Shown: in pieces, positions 1 to 5,575 of the stretch
Numbering within the stretch: the first letter of the stretch is position 1
Layout of the letters: the number at the start of each line of letters is the position of its first letter
Origin: an uncultured Oscillospiraceae bacterium
GTDB taxonomy: Bacteria > Bacillota > Clostridia > Oscillospirales > Acutalibacteraceae
Reading direction: 5' to 3'
Length of the DNA stretch: 11,121 bases
Assembly: GCA_900553255.1 (NCBI GenBank)
Contig: USCI01000077.1
Span: 1-11,121, forward strand
The notes under the pieces: model-generated
What the model was told of the DNA's origin: nothing
Databases searched by the model: none
The model's input: only the letters and a program-made list of their open reading frames with translations
Position numbers and translations under genes: made by a program

Positions 1-83
1 TAGACCCTTTTTGTGCTTTCGGGTCCTATTTCTTCATTTTTTCTTTACAGTGCCGTCGGCAGGTTATTCCTCGTTATGCCTAT

Positions 84-112
84 ATACTATCGCTGTTTCC
101 CTTCGCCGTCAA
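84..112 (-). promoter_or_regulatory. Possible leftward sigma-A promoter
   Basis: On the minus strand TTGACG (112-107) is separated by 17 bases from TAGTAT (89-84). Transcription would run out of the left edge. No open frame with a ribosome-binding site follows inside the window: the one ATG near position 35 reaches a stop after three codons. The match is decent but unsupported by a gene. Confidence 0.3.
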
Positions 113-183
113 GATCGGCGTGGCAATTTTTGGTCCATTTCTGAAGGATTTATGAAAGCGGGCGAAAGGTTTGCCAAAGGTAC

Positions 184-212
184 TGGACAGCGCGGCCCGG
201 CGGGAGTATGCT
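184..212 (+). promoter_or_regulatory. Possible promoter of the TM2-domain gene
   Basis: TGGACA (184-189), a 17-base spacer and TATGCT (207-212) resemble a sigma-A promoter. It would start a transcript near 219 with about 84 bases of leader before the ATG at 303. It is the best plus-strand match in this region, with two mismatches overall. Confidence 0.4.
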
Positions 213-302
213 GTAAGTAACGGATAGAAACGGATGCGGCGGAGCATCTCACCTGCCGAAAACGGCATTTCCGAAGAAAGCAAAACGAAGGAGCGATCCG
301 AT

Positions 303-752
303 ATGATTTGTACACGCTGCGGGACGGCCAACCCGGACAATGCGGTTTACTGCGCGCACTGCGGCAGCCCGATGGCACAGGGCAATCCCGCAAATACCCG
401 CTGCCCGAACTGCGGTAATCCGATCCATCCCCTGGCAACCGCATGCCCGAACTGCGGCATGGTGTTCCAGCCGGTGATTGTACCGGGTACGGTGGATCCG
501 CGCAAATCCAAAATTGCCGCGGGGCTTCTGGGGATTTTTCTCGGCGGCCTCGGGGTGCACAATTTTTATCTGGGCTATACCGGCAAGGCGGTTGCCCAGC
601 TGATCCTGACCCTGGTCGGCAGTATTTTCGGCTGCTTCGTGTTCCCGCTGATTGCAGCGGCAGCAGCCGGTATCTGGGGCCTGGTGGAGGGAATTATGAT
701 CCTCGCCGGCTCCATCGACGTGGACGGCCACAATATCCCGCTGAAAGACTAA
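303..752 (+). CDS. Zinc-ribbon / TM2-domain membrane protein
   Basis: This is a 149-residue protein of unknown precise function. Two zinc-ribbon-like units come first: C3-C6 with C17-C20, and C34-C37 with C48-C51, each ending in CxxCG. A TM2 domain follows (about 68-145). It starts with K-S-K, has the glycine-rich first helix with G-x-H-x-F-Y-L-G at 84-91, then a second hydrophobic stretch and a GIWGLVEGIMIL segment leading to an Asp/Gly tail. TM2 proteins cross the membrane twice, and in bacteria they are often fused to such ribbons; their role is not established. The ATG at 303 is chosen because AAGGAG (288-293) lies nine bases upstream. An in-frame ATG at 234 would add 23 residues with no such site. 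The gene is monocistronic, with a strong terminator after it. Confidence 0.85.
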   Translation: MICTRCGTANPDNAVYCAHCGSPMAQGNPANTRCPNCGNPIHPLATACPNCGMVFQPVIVPGTVDPRKSKIAAGLLGIFLGGLGVHNFYLGYTGKAVAQLILTLVGSIFGCFVFPLIAAAAAGIWGLVEGIMILAGSIDVDGHNIPLKD

Positions 753-765
753 ACGACGGCAGCAA

Positions 766-804
766 ACAATGCCGGCACAAGGAATTTGTGCCGGTATTGT
801 TTTT
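766..804 (+). terminator. Rho-independent terminator of the TM2-domain gene
   Basis: A 15-bp stem (ACAATGCCGGCACAA with TTGTGCCGGTATTGT, one G-T wobble) around a five-base loop is followed directly by a T run. It begins 14 bases after the TAA and isolates this gene from sigG. Confidence 0.92.
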
Positions 805-890
805 GGTCTACGGTTTATACTAAAAGAATAAATATAAATAAGTATTACAATTTGGCGTATCAAATTCTCCTGCCTGCCGGCGCATGTTAT

Positions 891-918
891 GTATGAAACT
901 GGCAATAATGGAATTATA
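891..918 (+). promoter_or_regulatory. Possible sigma-G-type promoter before sigG
   Basis: GTATG (891-895) fits the sigma-G -35 pattern GHATR. AATTATA (912-918) fits the -10 pattern CATWHTA at six of seven positions. The spacer is 16 bases rather than the usual 17-18. SigG is known to transcribe its own gene in Bacillus, so such a site is expected here. A start near 925 would give a very short leader, but it would still include the AGGAG at 928. Confidence 0.35.
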
Positions 919-924
919 ATTCCA
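909..924. repeat. 16-bp perfect palindrome before sigG
   Basis: TGGAATTATAATTCCA reads the same on both strands. It lies just upstream of the AGGAGAGGG ribosome-binding site (928-936) and overlaps the putative -10 of the sigG promoter. It could be a regulator site or a chance product of an A/T-rich promoter core. Confidence 0.5.
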
Positions 925-947
925 GTCAGGAGAGGGCGTGACCGCAC

Positions 948-1715
948 GTGTACAACAAGGTGGAAATCTGCGGCGTCAACACCGCCAATCTGAAGGTACT
1001 CAGTGAAAGCGAAAAGATGCGCCTGCTCAGGGAGATGCGGGCCGGAAACCGGAAGGCGAGAGAGGAGCTGGTCAACGGAAATCTGCGGTTGGTGCTCAGC
1101 GTGATCCAGCGGTTCACCCAGCGCGGCGAAAATCTTGACGATCTGTTTCAGGTCGGCTGCATCGGCCTGATCAAGTCCATCGACAATTTCGACATCAACC
1201 AGAACGTGCGGTTTTCCACCTACGCCGTGCCGATGATTATCGGGGAGATCCGGCGGTACCTGCGGGACAACAACGCCATGCGGATCAGCCGCTCGATGCG
1301 GGATACCGCCTATCGGGCGATGCAGATCAAAGAGAAGCTGACCACCGAAAAGCTGCGCGATCCTTCGGTGGAGGAGATTGCCAAACAGATGGATCTGCCG
1401 AAGGAAGAGGTGGTGCTGGCGCTGGAATCGATCGTGGATCCGGTGTCGCTGTACGAGCCGGTTTACGCCGACGGGGGCGACACCATTTATGTGATGGATC
1501 AGGTGGGCGACCACAATGACGACAAAAACTGGCTGGATGAGATTGCGCTCAAGGAGGCGATCCGGGGGCTGAGCGACCGGGAGAAACGGATTCTGAACCT
1601 GCGGTTTTTCAAGGGGATGACCCAGATTGAGGTGTCGGCGGAGATCGGCATCAGCCAGGCGCAGGTCAGCCGGTTGGAAAAGGGTGCACTGGCGAGGATC
1701 AAAAAACAGCTGTGA
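948..1715 (+). CDS. sigG: RNA polymerase sporulation sigma factor SigG
   Basis: This is the 255-residue late forespore sigma factor (sigma-70 family), which directs forespore genes after engulfment. The N-terminal KVEICGV (4-10) and the long block around NLRLVLSVIQRF, DDLFQVGCIGL and FSTYAVPMIIGEIRRYLRDN (about 45-109, regions 2.1-2.4) match SigG closely. Region 3 lies at about 113-170. Region 4 at about 203-253 carries the helix-turn-helix MTQIEVSAEIGISQAQVSRLEK-like segment (224-245). The length equals that of the family (about 260). Translation starts at GTG 948, which lines up with the known N-terminus; AGGAGAGGG lies upstream. In Bacillus and many clostridia spoIIGA-sigE precedes sigG, but here a TM2-protein gene with a terminator does. 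A terminator follows directly. Confidence 0.96.
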   Translation: MYNKVEICGVNTANLKVLSESEKMRLLREMRAGNRKAREELVNGNLRLVLSVIQRFTQRGENLDDLFQVGCIGLIKSIDNFDINQNVRFSTYAVPMIIGEIRRYLRDNNAMRISRSMRDTAYRAMQIKEKLTTEKLRDPSVEEIAKQMDLPKEEVVLALESIVDPVSLYEPVYADGGDTIYVMDQVGDHNDDKNWLDEIALKEAIRGLSDREKRILNLRFFKGMTQIEVSAEIGISQAQVSRLEKGALARIKKQL

Positions 1716-1736
1716 AGGGGCCGAAGGCTCCTTTTT
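1716..1736 (+). terminator. sigG: Terminator directly after sigG
   Basis: GGGGCC-GAA-GGCTCC (one G-T wobble) followed by five T begins at the base after the sigG stop codon. The stem is short but the geometry is right. Confidence 0.75.
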
Positions 1737-1745
1737 CGATGGAGG

Positions 1746-1780
1746 AAAACGGACGGCGCCTTTTCGGCGACGTCCGTTTT
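1746..1780. terminator. Second hairpin between sigG and the acetyltransferase gene
   Basis: AAAACGGACG pairs perfectly with CGTCCGTTTT, and an inner CGCC/GGCG adds four pairs around a TTTTC loop. The flanking A and T runs make it look like a bidirectional terminator that backs up the one at 1716-1736. Its right arm overlaps the spacer of the next promoter. Confidence 0.75.
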
Positions 1781-1790
1781 ATGGTATAAT
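1762..1790 (+). promoter_or_regulatory. Extended -10 promoter of the acetyltransferase gene
   Basis: TATAAT (1785-1790), a perfect consensus box, is preceded by TGG, forming an extended -10. The -35 position (1762-1767, TTTCGG) is poor, as is usual with extended -10 promoters. The predicted start near 1797 leaves a leader of about 18 bases that includes GGAGG (1802-1806). Confidence 0.65.
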
Positions 1791-1814
1791 GAGGCCGGCA
1801 GGGAGGGATATACG

Positions 1815-2582
1815 ATGACCAATGAGGAAATACGGCAGGCGGCTATGCAGCAGTCGGCGATCGACCTGCATTGCCGTGCGCAGGATTTTTCCTGCGGGCA
1901 CAACGTGGTGGTGCTGTCGCAAAGCGATCCCGCGGCGCGGCGCTATCTGGAACTGCCGTTTGCCTGCAACCTGGTTTCCTACGGGGACAACATTGTCGCC
2001 TCGGTCAGCGAAGGGCTGCGGGATGTGGTGACGGCATATATCAACCGATATCCCGCTGAGCACTGCTTTGAGACGCCGCATATGCATGTGCTCGACGATC
2101 AACTGCGGCCGGCGGGATTCCGGATATGCTTTATGGCGGAATACTTTCTGCCGGACATGACGGTGCTGGGGGAACGGCCGTGTCCCTTTGCGGTGCGCCT
2201 GCTGGAACCGGCGCAGTTTCAGTCGCTGTATACGCCCCAGTGGAGCAACGCCCTTTGCGCACAGCGCCGGGAGCTTGATGTGCTGGCGGCCGGCGCGTTT
2301 GACGGGGAAACGCTGGTGGGGCTGGCGGGCTGCTCGGCCGACTGCGGAACGATGTGGCAGATCGGGATTGATGTGCTGCCTGCCTATCGGCGCCGGGGAA
2401 TCGCGGCCGCGCTCACCAGCCGCCTGGCACTGGAGATCCTGCGCCGGGATCGGATCCCCTTTTACTGTGCGGCATGGAGCAACCTCAAATCGGTGCGCAA
2501 CGCCTTCCGGTCCGGCTTCCGGCCTGCCTGGGTGGAGATGACCGCCAAAAGCCTGGCGTTTGTACAGAACATGAACGCCTGA
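1815..2582 (+). CDS. GNAT-family N-acetyltransferase
   Basis: This is a 255-residue protein. Its C-terminal half (about 125-245) has the GNAT fold signature: strand MWQIGIDVLP (180-189), then the acetyl-CoA pyrophosphate loop Y-R-R-R-G-I-A-A (191-198) and the following helix. Next comes the FYCAAWSNLKSVRNAFRSGF segment (216-235), which matches the N-x-x-S/A-x-x-x-x-x-x-x-G-F end of GNAT proteins. The N-terminal 120 residues form a separate region typical of longer GNAT proteins and probably shape the acceptor site; the substrate is unknown. GGAGG lies eight bases before the ATG. The gene has its own extended -10 promoter and sits between sigG and the ymxH-like gene, so a sporulation role is possible but not shown. 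Confidence 0.85.
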   Translation: MTNEEIRQAAMQQSAIDLHCRAQDFSCGHNVVVLSQSDPAARRYLELPFACNLVSYGDNIVASVSEGLRDVVTAYINRYPAEHCFETPHMHVLDDQLRPAGFRICFMAEYFLPDMTVLGERPCPFAVRLLEPAQFQSLYTPQWSNALCAQRRELDVLAAGAFDGETLVGLAGCSADCGTMWQIGIDVLPAYRRRGIAAALTSRLALEILRRDRIPFYCAAWSNLKSVRNAFRSGFRPAWVEMTAKSLAFVQNMNA

Positions 2583-2605
2583 CGGGGGCGTTCTCCGTGT
2601 GGCGG

Positions 2606-2634
2606 TTCTATTCCGCCGGCTCCCCGCATATACT
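2606..2634 (+). promoter_or_regulatory. Weak promoter candidate before the PRC-barrel gene
   Basis: TTCTAT (2606-2611), 17 bases and TATACT (2629-2634) form a weak sigma-A-like pair in the 113-base gap between the acetyltransferase and PRC-barrel genes. The same gap contains the inverted repeats GGCGG/CCGCC (2601-2617) and CCGTAT/ATACGG (2635-2666). Read-through from the upstream gene is equally possible. Confidence 0.3.
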
Positions 2635-2695
2635 CCGTATACAGACAGCTGCGGCGCGGCATACGGCGCCGGGAGCGATAAAGGAGTTGACGGAT

Positions 2696-2995
2696 ATGCT
2701 TTGCAGGATCACGGACATGCACAACAAAGAGGTCATCAATGTCAGCGACGGCCGCCGTCTGGGCTGCGTGGACGACGTCGAGGTGGATACCCATACCGCG
2801 CAGCTGGTGTCGATCGTCATCCATGGACGGCCGAAGTGTATGGGGCTGATGGGGCATGACGACGACATCATCATCGGCTGGCGGGAAATCGAAGTCATCG
2901 GCGAGGAGACCATCCTGGTCAACCACTGCCTGCCGGCGTGCGAGACCACGCGGCGGAAAAACAGCAGCATCCTCGGCGGGATCTTCGGCGGCTGA
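2696..2995 (+). CDS. ymxH: YlmC/YmxH-family PRC-barrel sporulation protein
   Basis: This 99-residue protein has one PRC-barrel domain (about 3-78). The family pattern is clear: KEVINVSDGRRLGCVDDVEVD near the N-terminus, a short central loop, then D-D-x-I-I-G-W-x-x-I and I-G-E-E-T-I-L-V (about 55-75). Members are small cytosolic proteins associated with sporulation, with no known enzymatic activity. They are often encoded close to sigG in clostridia, which supports the call here. The C-terminal tail (79-99) is polar, then Gly-rich. The start at 2696 is preceded by AAGGAG (2681-2686) nine bases away; an upstream in-frame start at 2474 lies inside the acetyltransferase gene and is rejected. The gene faces the transporter gene with one base between stop codons. 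Confidence 0.88.
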   Translation: MLCRITDMHNKEVINVSDGRRLGCVDDVEVDTHTAQLVSIVIHGRPKCMGLMGHDDDIIIGWREIEVIGEETILVNHCLPACETTRRKNSSILGGIFGG

Positions 2996-2996
2996 G

Positions 2997-4304
2997 TCAG
3001 GCGGCGGCCCGGCGCCGTGCCTGCCGGGCGGCTGCGGCGATGAGCACGATGCTCACCAGCGCGAGCGCCGCCTGCGCCGCCGGCGGGGACAACCATACGC
3101 CGTCAAGCCCCAGAAGCGGCGGCAGGACAAACTGCAGCAGCAAAAACAGCACCACCAGTTCGCCGTACACCAGCAGGTAGGAAAGGCTGTTGCGGCGGAT
3201 GGAATAAAAATACGAGGTGGTGATCCGGCACACCGCGATGGCCGGCGCCCCCGCCGCGAATACGGGCAGCGCGTGCCGGACGATCTGCGCGGCGGCGTCG
3301 GAAGCGCCGAACAGCGGGGAAACCGCGTCCCGCACGGCAAAGGCGATGACGACATATACAGCGGACAGCGCGAGTGCCGTCGCGTACGCGATATTGCGTG
3401 CCGCGCGCGCCTCACGTGCTTCGCCCTTCCCCAGATGGAAGCTGATCAGCGGCTGACAGCCGTCGCCGACCCCCTGAAGCAGCAGCAGGACGATGCAGTG
3501 CACATACGCCACCACCGCATAGGCCGCAACGGCGGCGTCGCCGCCGTAGGCCACCGCGCTGCGGTTGATGAGCAGCAGCACGATATTCGGCGACATGGCC
3601 AGGCCAAACGGCGACAGGCCGGTGGACAGGACCTGCCGGACAAGGCCGCTGTGCAGAAGAAAGTCGCCGCGGTCGAGAAAGCGTGTTTTGCGCAGTACAA
3701 ACAGGATGCAGGGCAGTGCGGTGACCGCCTGGCCGATGATGGTGGCCAGTGCCGCGCCGGCTACGCCGAGCTGAAGCCCGGCTACAAACCAGGCGTCGAG
3801 CACGATGTTGGTCACAAAGCCGCCCACCATCGCGAGCATCGCCAGCAGCGACGCCTCGTAATTGCGCAGCATGGGGGTGAAGCCGGTGGCCAGGATCTGG
3901 AAGGCCGAGCCGAGAATAATGATACGGATGTAATCCGCGGCGGCTTCCAAAACGTCGCCCTGTGCCCCGAGCAGACGCAGCAGCGGACGATAGCAAAGCA
4001 GCAGCCCGCCGAGGATAAGCAGGCAGGCGATCAGCAGCAGGATCAGGGTGTTGCCCAGCAGGGCACGCTCTTTTTTTGTGTCGTCCCCGCCGCGGGCGAC
4101 CGCGAGCGGAATGGCGCCGCCCATGCCGATGCCGGTGCCCACCGCCTGGATCAGCGCGGTGAGCGGGTAAGCGATGTTGATGGCGGCAAGACCGACGTCC
4201 CCGGTGCTGCGCCCGACGAAAAAGCCGTCGACGATCGCGTAAAGCCCCGAAAAGGCAAACGCCAGCATGGAAGGAAAGACATAGCGCCAGAATTTTTTGA
4301 ACAT
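2997..4304 (-). CDS. MATE-family multidrug efflux transporter
   Basis: This 435-residue inner-membrane protein has about twelve hydrophobic helices in two similar halves, the usual size for MATE transporters, which exchange Na+ or H+ for organic cations or drugs. Visible signatures are the first helix with FSGLYAIVDGFFVGR (17-31), the N-x-x-L-D-A-x-F-V...GVAGAALATIIGQ block (166-192), and in the second half the QGVGDGCQPLISFHLGKG segment (277-294). The sequence looks closest to MepA-like members; the substrate cannot be told. The ATG at 4304 is used because GGAGG (4314-4310) ends five bases upstream. A GTG at 4316 in the same frame would place that site inside the gene. A good promoter lies upstream. 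There is no room for a terminator before the convergent neighbour. Confidence 0.92.
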   Translation of the reverse strand: MFKKFWRYVFPSMLAFAFSGLYAIVDGFFVGRSTGDVGLAAINIAYPLTALIQAVGTGIGMGGAIPLAVARGGDDTKKERALLGNTLILLLIACLLILGGLLLCYRPLLRLLGAQGDVLEAAADYIRIIILGSAFQILATGFTPMLRNYEASLLAMLAMVGGFVTNIVLDAWFVAGLQLGVAGAALATIIGQAVTALPCILFVLRKTRFLDRGDFLLHSGLVRQVLSTGLSPFGLAMSPNIVLLLINRSAVAYGGDAAVAAYAVVAYVHCIVLLLLQGVGDGCQPLISFHLGKGEAREARAARNIAYATALALSAVYVVIAFAVRDAVSPLFGASDAAAQIVRHALPVFAAGAPAIAVCRITTSYFYSIRRNSLSYLLVYGELVVLFLLLQFVLPPLLGLDGVWLSPPAAQAALALVSIVLIAAAARQARRRAAA

Positions 4305-4308
4305 AGTT

Positions 4309-4314
4309 ACCTCC
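4309..4314 (-). promoter_or_regulatory. Ribosome-binding site that sets the transporter start
   Basis: GGAGGT on the minus strand stands four to five bases before the ATG at 4304. It would be codons 2-3 if translation began at the in-frame GTG at 4316, so it decides for the downstream start. Confidence 0.8.
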
Positions 4315-4330
4315 ACGAATCGGAGCGCAG

Positions 4331-4342
4331 CGGGTCAACCCG
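4331..4342. repeat. Small inverted repeat in the transporter leader
   Basis: CGGGT-CA-ACCCG lies between the predicted start of transcription (near 4364, minus strand) and the transporter's ribosome-binding site. The two-base spacer suits a protein site better than an RNA hairpin. It is short enough to be chance. Confidence 0.25.
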
Positions 4343-4370
4343 AGCACGAACCGCGCGTCCCGTCACCGCA

Positions 4371-4399
4371 ATTAAAACGGATTTTCGGGTCTGTGTCAA
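4371..4399 (-). promoter_or_regulatory. Sigma-A promoter of the MATE transporter gene
   Basis: On the minus strand a perfect TTGACA (4399-4394), a 17-base spacer and TTTAAT (4376-4371) form a strong housekeeping promoter. The leader to the ATG is about 60 bases. It points away from the rpsB promoter, so the two form a divergent pair with roughly 150 bases between the -35 boxes. Confidence 0.85.
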
Positions 4400-4546
4400 G
4401 TGCTTTGTCCCGGCAGGGAATACCGGGGAGGCCGGCATAACTCCGATATACATAAAAAGGATGACTGCCCGGTGTTTCCCATCGCGTTCCCACCGGCGCG
4501 CATGCCTGACTGGCGAAATTCCCTGGTCCTAAACAGGAAAAAACTC
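4400..4546. other. Spacer between divergent promoters
   Basis: This part of the 395-base gap between the transporter and rpsB genes holds no gene that I can support. The only structure seen is a short CCCGG/CCGGG inverted repeat (4409-4427) around a nine-base loop, without a T run. Confidence 0.5.
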
Positions 4547-4575
4547 TTGCATTGCGCCGAAAACCGTGGTATACT
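4547..4575 (+). promoter_or_regulatory. rpsB: Promoter of the rpsB-tsf operon
   Basis: TTGCAT (4547-4552), a 17-base spacer and TATACT (4570-4575) preceded by TGG give a strong extended -10 promoter, as expected for a translation gene. The -10 lies inside a GGTATA-C-TATACC inverted repeat (4568-4580). The start of transcription should be near 4582, leaving a leader of about 118 bases. Confidence 0.88.
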
Positions 4576-4581
4576 ATACCA

Positions 4582-4690
4582 GCTGTGGAATTTTCCGCAG
4601 CAAAACACACGCAGCAGAGGGCCGCGTCCGGTGCCGCCGAAGAGGCGGTGGCCGCGGAGGAACTGTCTGCGGCGGTAAAAACCAAGGAGG
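4582..4690 (+). promoter_or_regulatory. Structured rpsB mRNA leader
   Basis: The leader begins with a stem GCTGTGG/CCGCAGC (4582-4601, loop AATTTT). A longer stem follows: CCGCG (4622-4626) with CGCGG (4653-4657), CC/GG and CCGCC (4634-4638) with GGCGG (4644-4648), loop GAAGA. Near the ribosome-binding site AAGGAGG (4684-4690) the segment CTGCGGCGG (4667-4675) can instead pair with CCGCAG (4595-4600) or with CCGCC (4634-4638), so alternative folds are possible. Autogenous control of rpsB by S2 through the leader is known in enterobacteria; whether this leader works that way is inference. Confidence 0.5.
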
Positions 4691-4699
4691 AAAAGTATT

Positions 4700-5461
4700 A
4701 TGGCAGTCGTATCCATGAAGCAGCTGCTGGAAGCCGGTGTCCACTTCGGTCACCAGACCCGCCGCTGGAACCCCAAAATGGCCCCGTACATCTTTACGGA
4801 GCGCAACGGTATCTACATCATCGATCTGCAGAAGACCGTCCGCAAGCTGGAAGAGGCGTACATGTTTGTGCGCGATCTGTCCGCTGAGGGCAAGAGCGTG
4901 CTGTTTGTCGGCACCAAGAAGCAGGCGCAGGACTCTATCCGTGAGGAAGCGATCCGCGCCGGTGCGCACTATGTCAACGCCCGCTGGCTCGGCGGCATGC
5001 TGACCAACTTCCGCACCATCCGCGGCCGTATTGCGCGCCTAGCGCAGCTGCGCGCGATGGAAGAGGACGGCACGTTCGACCTGCTGCCCAAGAAGGAAGT
5101 CATCAAGCTCAACCATGAAATTGAAAAACTCGAGAAATTCCTCGGCGGTATCAAGAACATGGATAAGCTCCCCGGCGCCCTGTTCATTGTCGATCCCCGC
5201 AAGGAGAAGATCGCCGTGGCGGAGGCCCGCAAGCTGAATATCCCGATCGTGGCGATTGTCGACACCAACTGCGATCCGGATGATGTGGACTATGTCATCC
5301 CGGGCAACGACGATGCGATTCGTGCGGTCAAGCTGATCGCCTCCACGATGGCCAATGCCATTCTCGAAGGCCGCCAGGGCGAGCAGGATGCCGCAGAAGA
5401 GACGGCCAAGGCCGAGGAAGATGCGGCTGAAGAAGCGACCGAGGAAGCGGCCGAGGCGTAA
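4700..5461 (+). CDS. rpsB: 30S ribosomal protein S2
   Basis: This is a 253-residue S2 protein of the small ribosomal subunit. The family is unmistakable: SMKQLLEAGVHFGHQTRRWNP near the N-terminus, then YIFTERNGIYIIDLQKT, FVGTKKQAQ, N-A-R-W-L-G-G-M-L-T-N, G-A-L-F-I-V-D-P-R-K-E and I-V-A-I-V-D-T-N-C-D-P. The core ends near 222; about 30 residues of Glu/Ala-rich acidic tail follow, a variable end seen in many Firmicutes. AAGGAGG lies nine bases before the ATG. The gene is first in the rpsB-tsf operon, the usual bacterial order. Confidence 0.98.
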   Translation: MAVVSMKQLLEAGVHFGHQTRRWNPKMAPYIFTERNGIYIIDLQKTVRKLEEAYMFVRDLSAEGKSVLFVGTKKQAQDSIREEAIRAGAHYVNARWLGGMLTNFRTIRGRIARLAQLRAMEEDGTFDLLPKKEVIKLNHEIEKLEKFLGGIKNMDKLPGALFIVDPRKEKIAVAEARKLNIPIVAIVDTNCDPDDVDYVIPGNDDAIRAVKLIASTMANAILEGRQGEQDAAEETAKAEEDAAEEATEEAAEA

Positions 5462-5575
5462 TCCGCCGCTCAGGCGGCAGAATCAAAAGCGGGGACGCCT
5501 GTCTGCTGCCTGCTGGAAACACGATCCGCAGGCGGACGGGTGCTTCCGGATCCGGACAGAAAGGAATGGTCATCA
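5462..5575 (+). other. rpsB-tsf intergenic region with hairpins
   Basis: The 114-base spacer holds a small stem CCGCC-GCTCA-GGCGG (5463-5477) just after the rpsB stop, without a T run. It also has a perfect 12-bp palindrome TCCGGATCCGGA (5545-5556) and the tsf Shine-Dalgarno AAGGA (5561-5565). No promoter is evident. The hairpins could tune the ratio of S2 to EF-Ts or shield mRNA ends; this is inference. Confidence 0.4.

Larger units (their letters stand above)
1..302. other. Non-coding leader region left of the first gene
   Basis: No convincing gene lies in these 302 bases. Short open frames occur on both strands, but none has a ribosome-binding site or a recognisable product. The stretch holds a possible plus-strand promoter (184-212), a possible minus-strand promoter (84-112), a small hairpin (TGCCG-AAAA-CGGCA, 254-267) and the Shine-Dalgarno of the next gene (288-293). 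The first 25 bases carry a GACCC/GGGTC inverted repeat around a 13-base loop, which could be the remains of a terminator of a gene outside the window, but this cannot be shown. Confidence 0.6.

Noticed and set aside
3..25. GACCC/GGGTC inverted repeat at the left edge
   Set aside because: The stem is only five pairs with a 13-base loop, and what precedes it is outside the window. It could be part of a terminator but cannot be judged.
11..220. Small 69-codon plus-strand frame at the left end
   Set aside because: No ribosome-binding site and no coherent domain; a leftward promoter candidate and a rightward promoter candidate lie inside it.
249..1514. Minus-strand open frame of 421 codons over the TM2 and sigG genes
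   Set aside because: It runs antisense to two well-supported genes, crosses their terminator and has His/Gln/Arg-rich composition typical of a shadow frame.
2573..2593. Hairpin GAACGCC/GGCGTTC at the stop codon of the first acetyltransferase gene
   Set aside because: The 7-bp stem is perfect but no T run follows, so I do not call it a terminator.
2856..4532. Plus-strand open frame of 558 codons across the transporter gene
   Set aside because: It is antisense to a clear MATE gene, has a Gln/Arg/Gly-rich low-complexity composition, no ribosome-binding site and no recognisable domain. Long shadow frames are common in GC-rich DNA.
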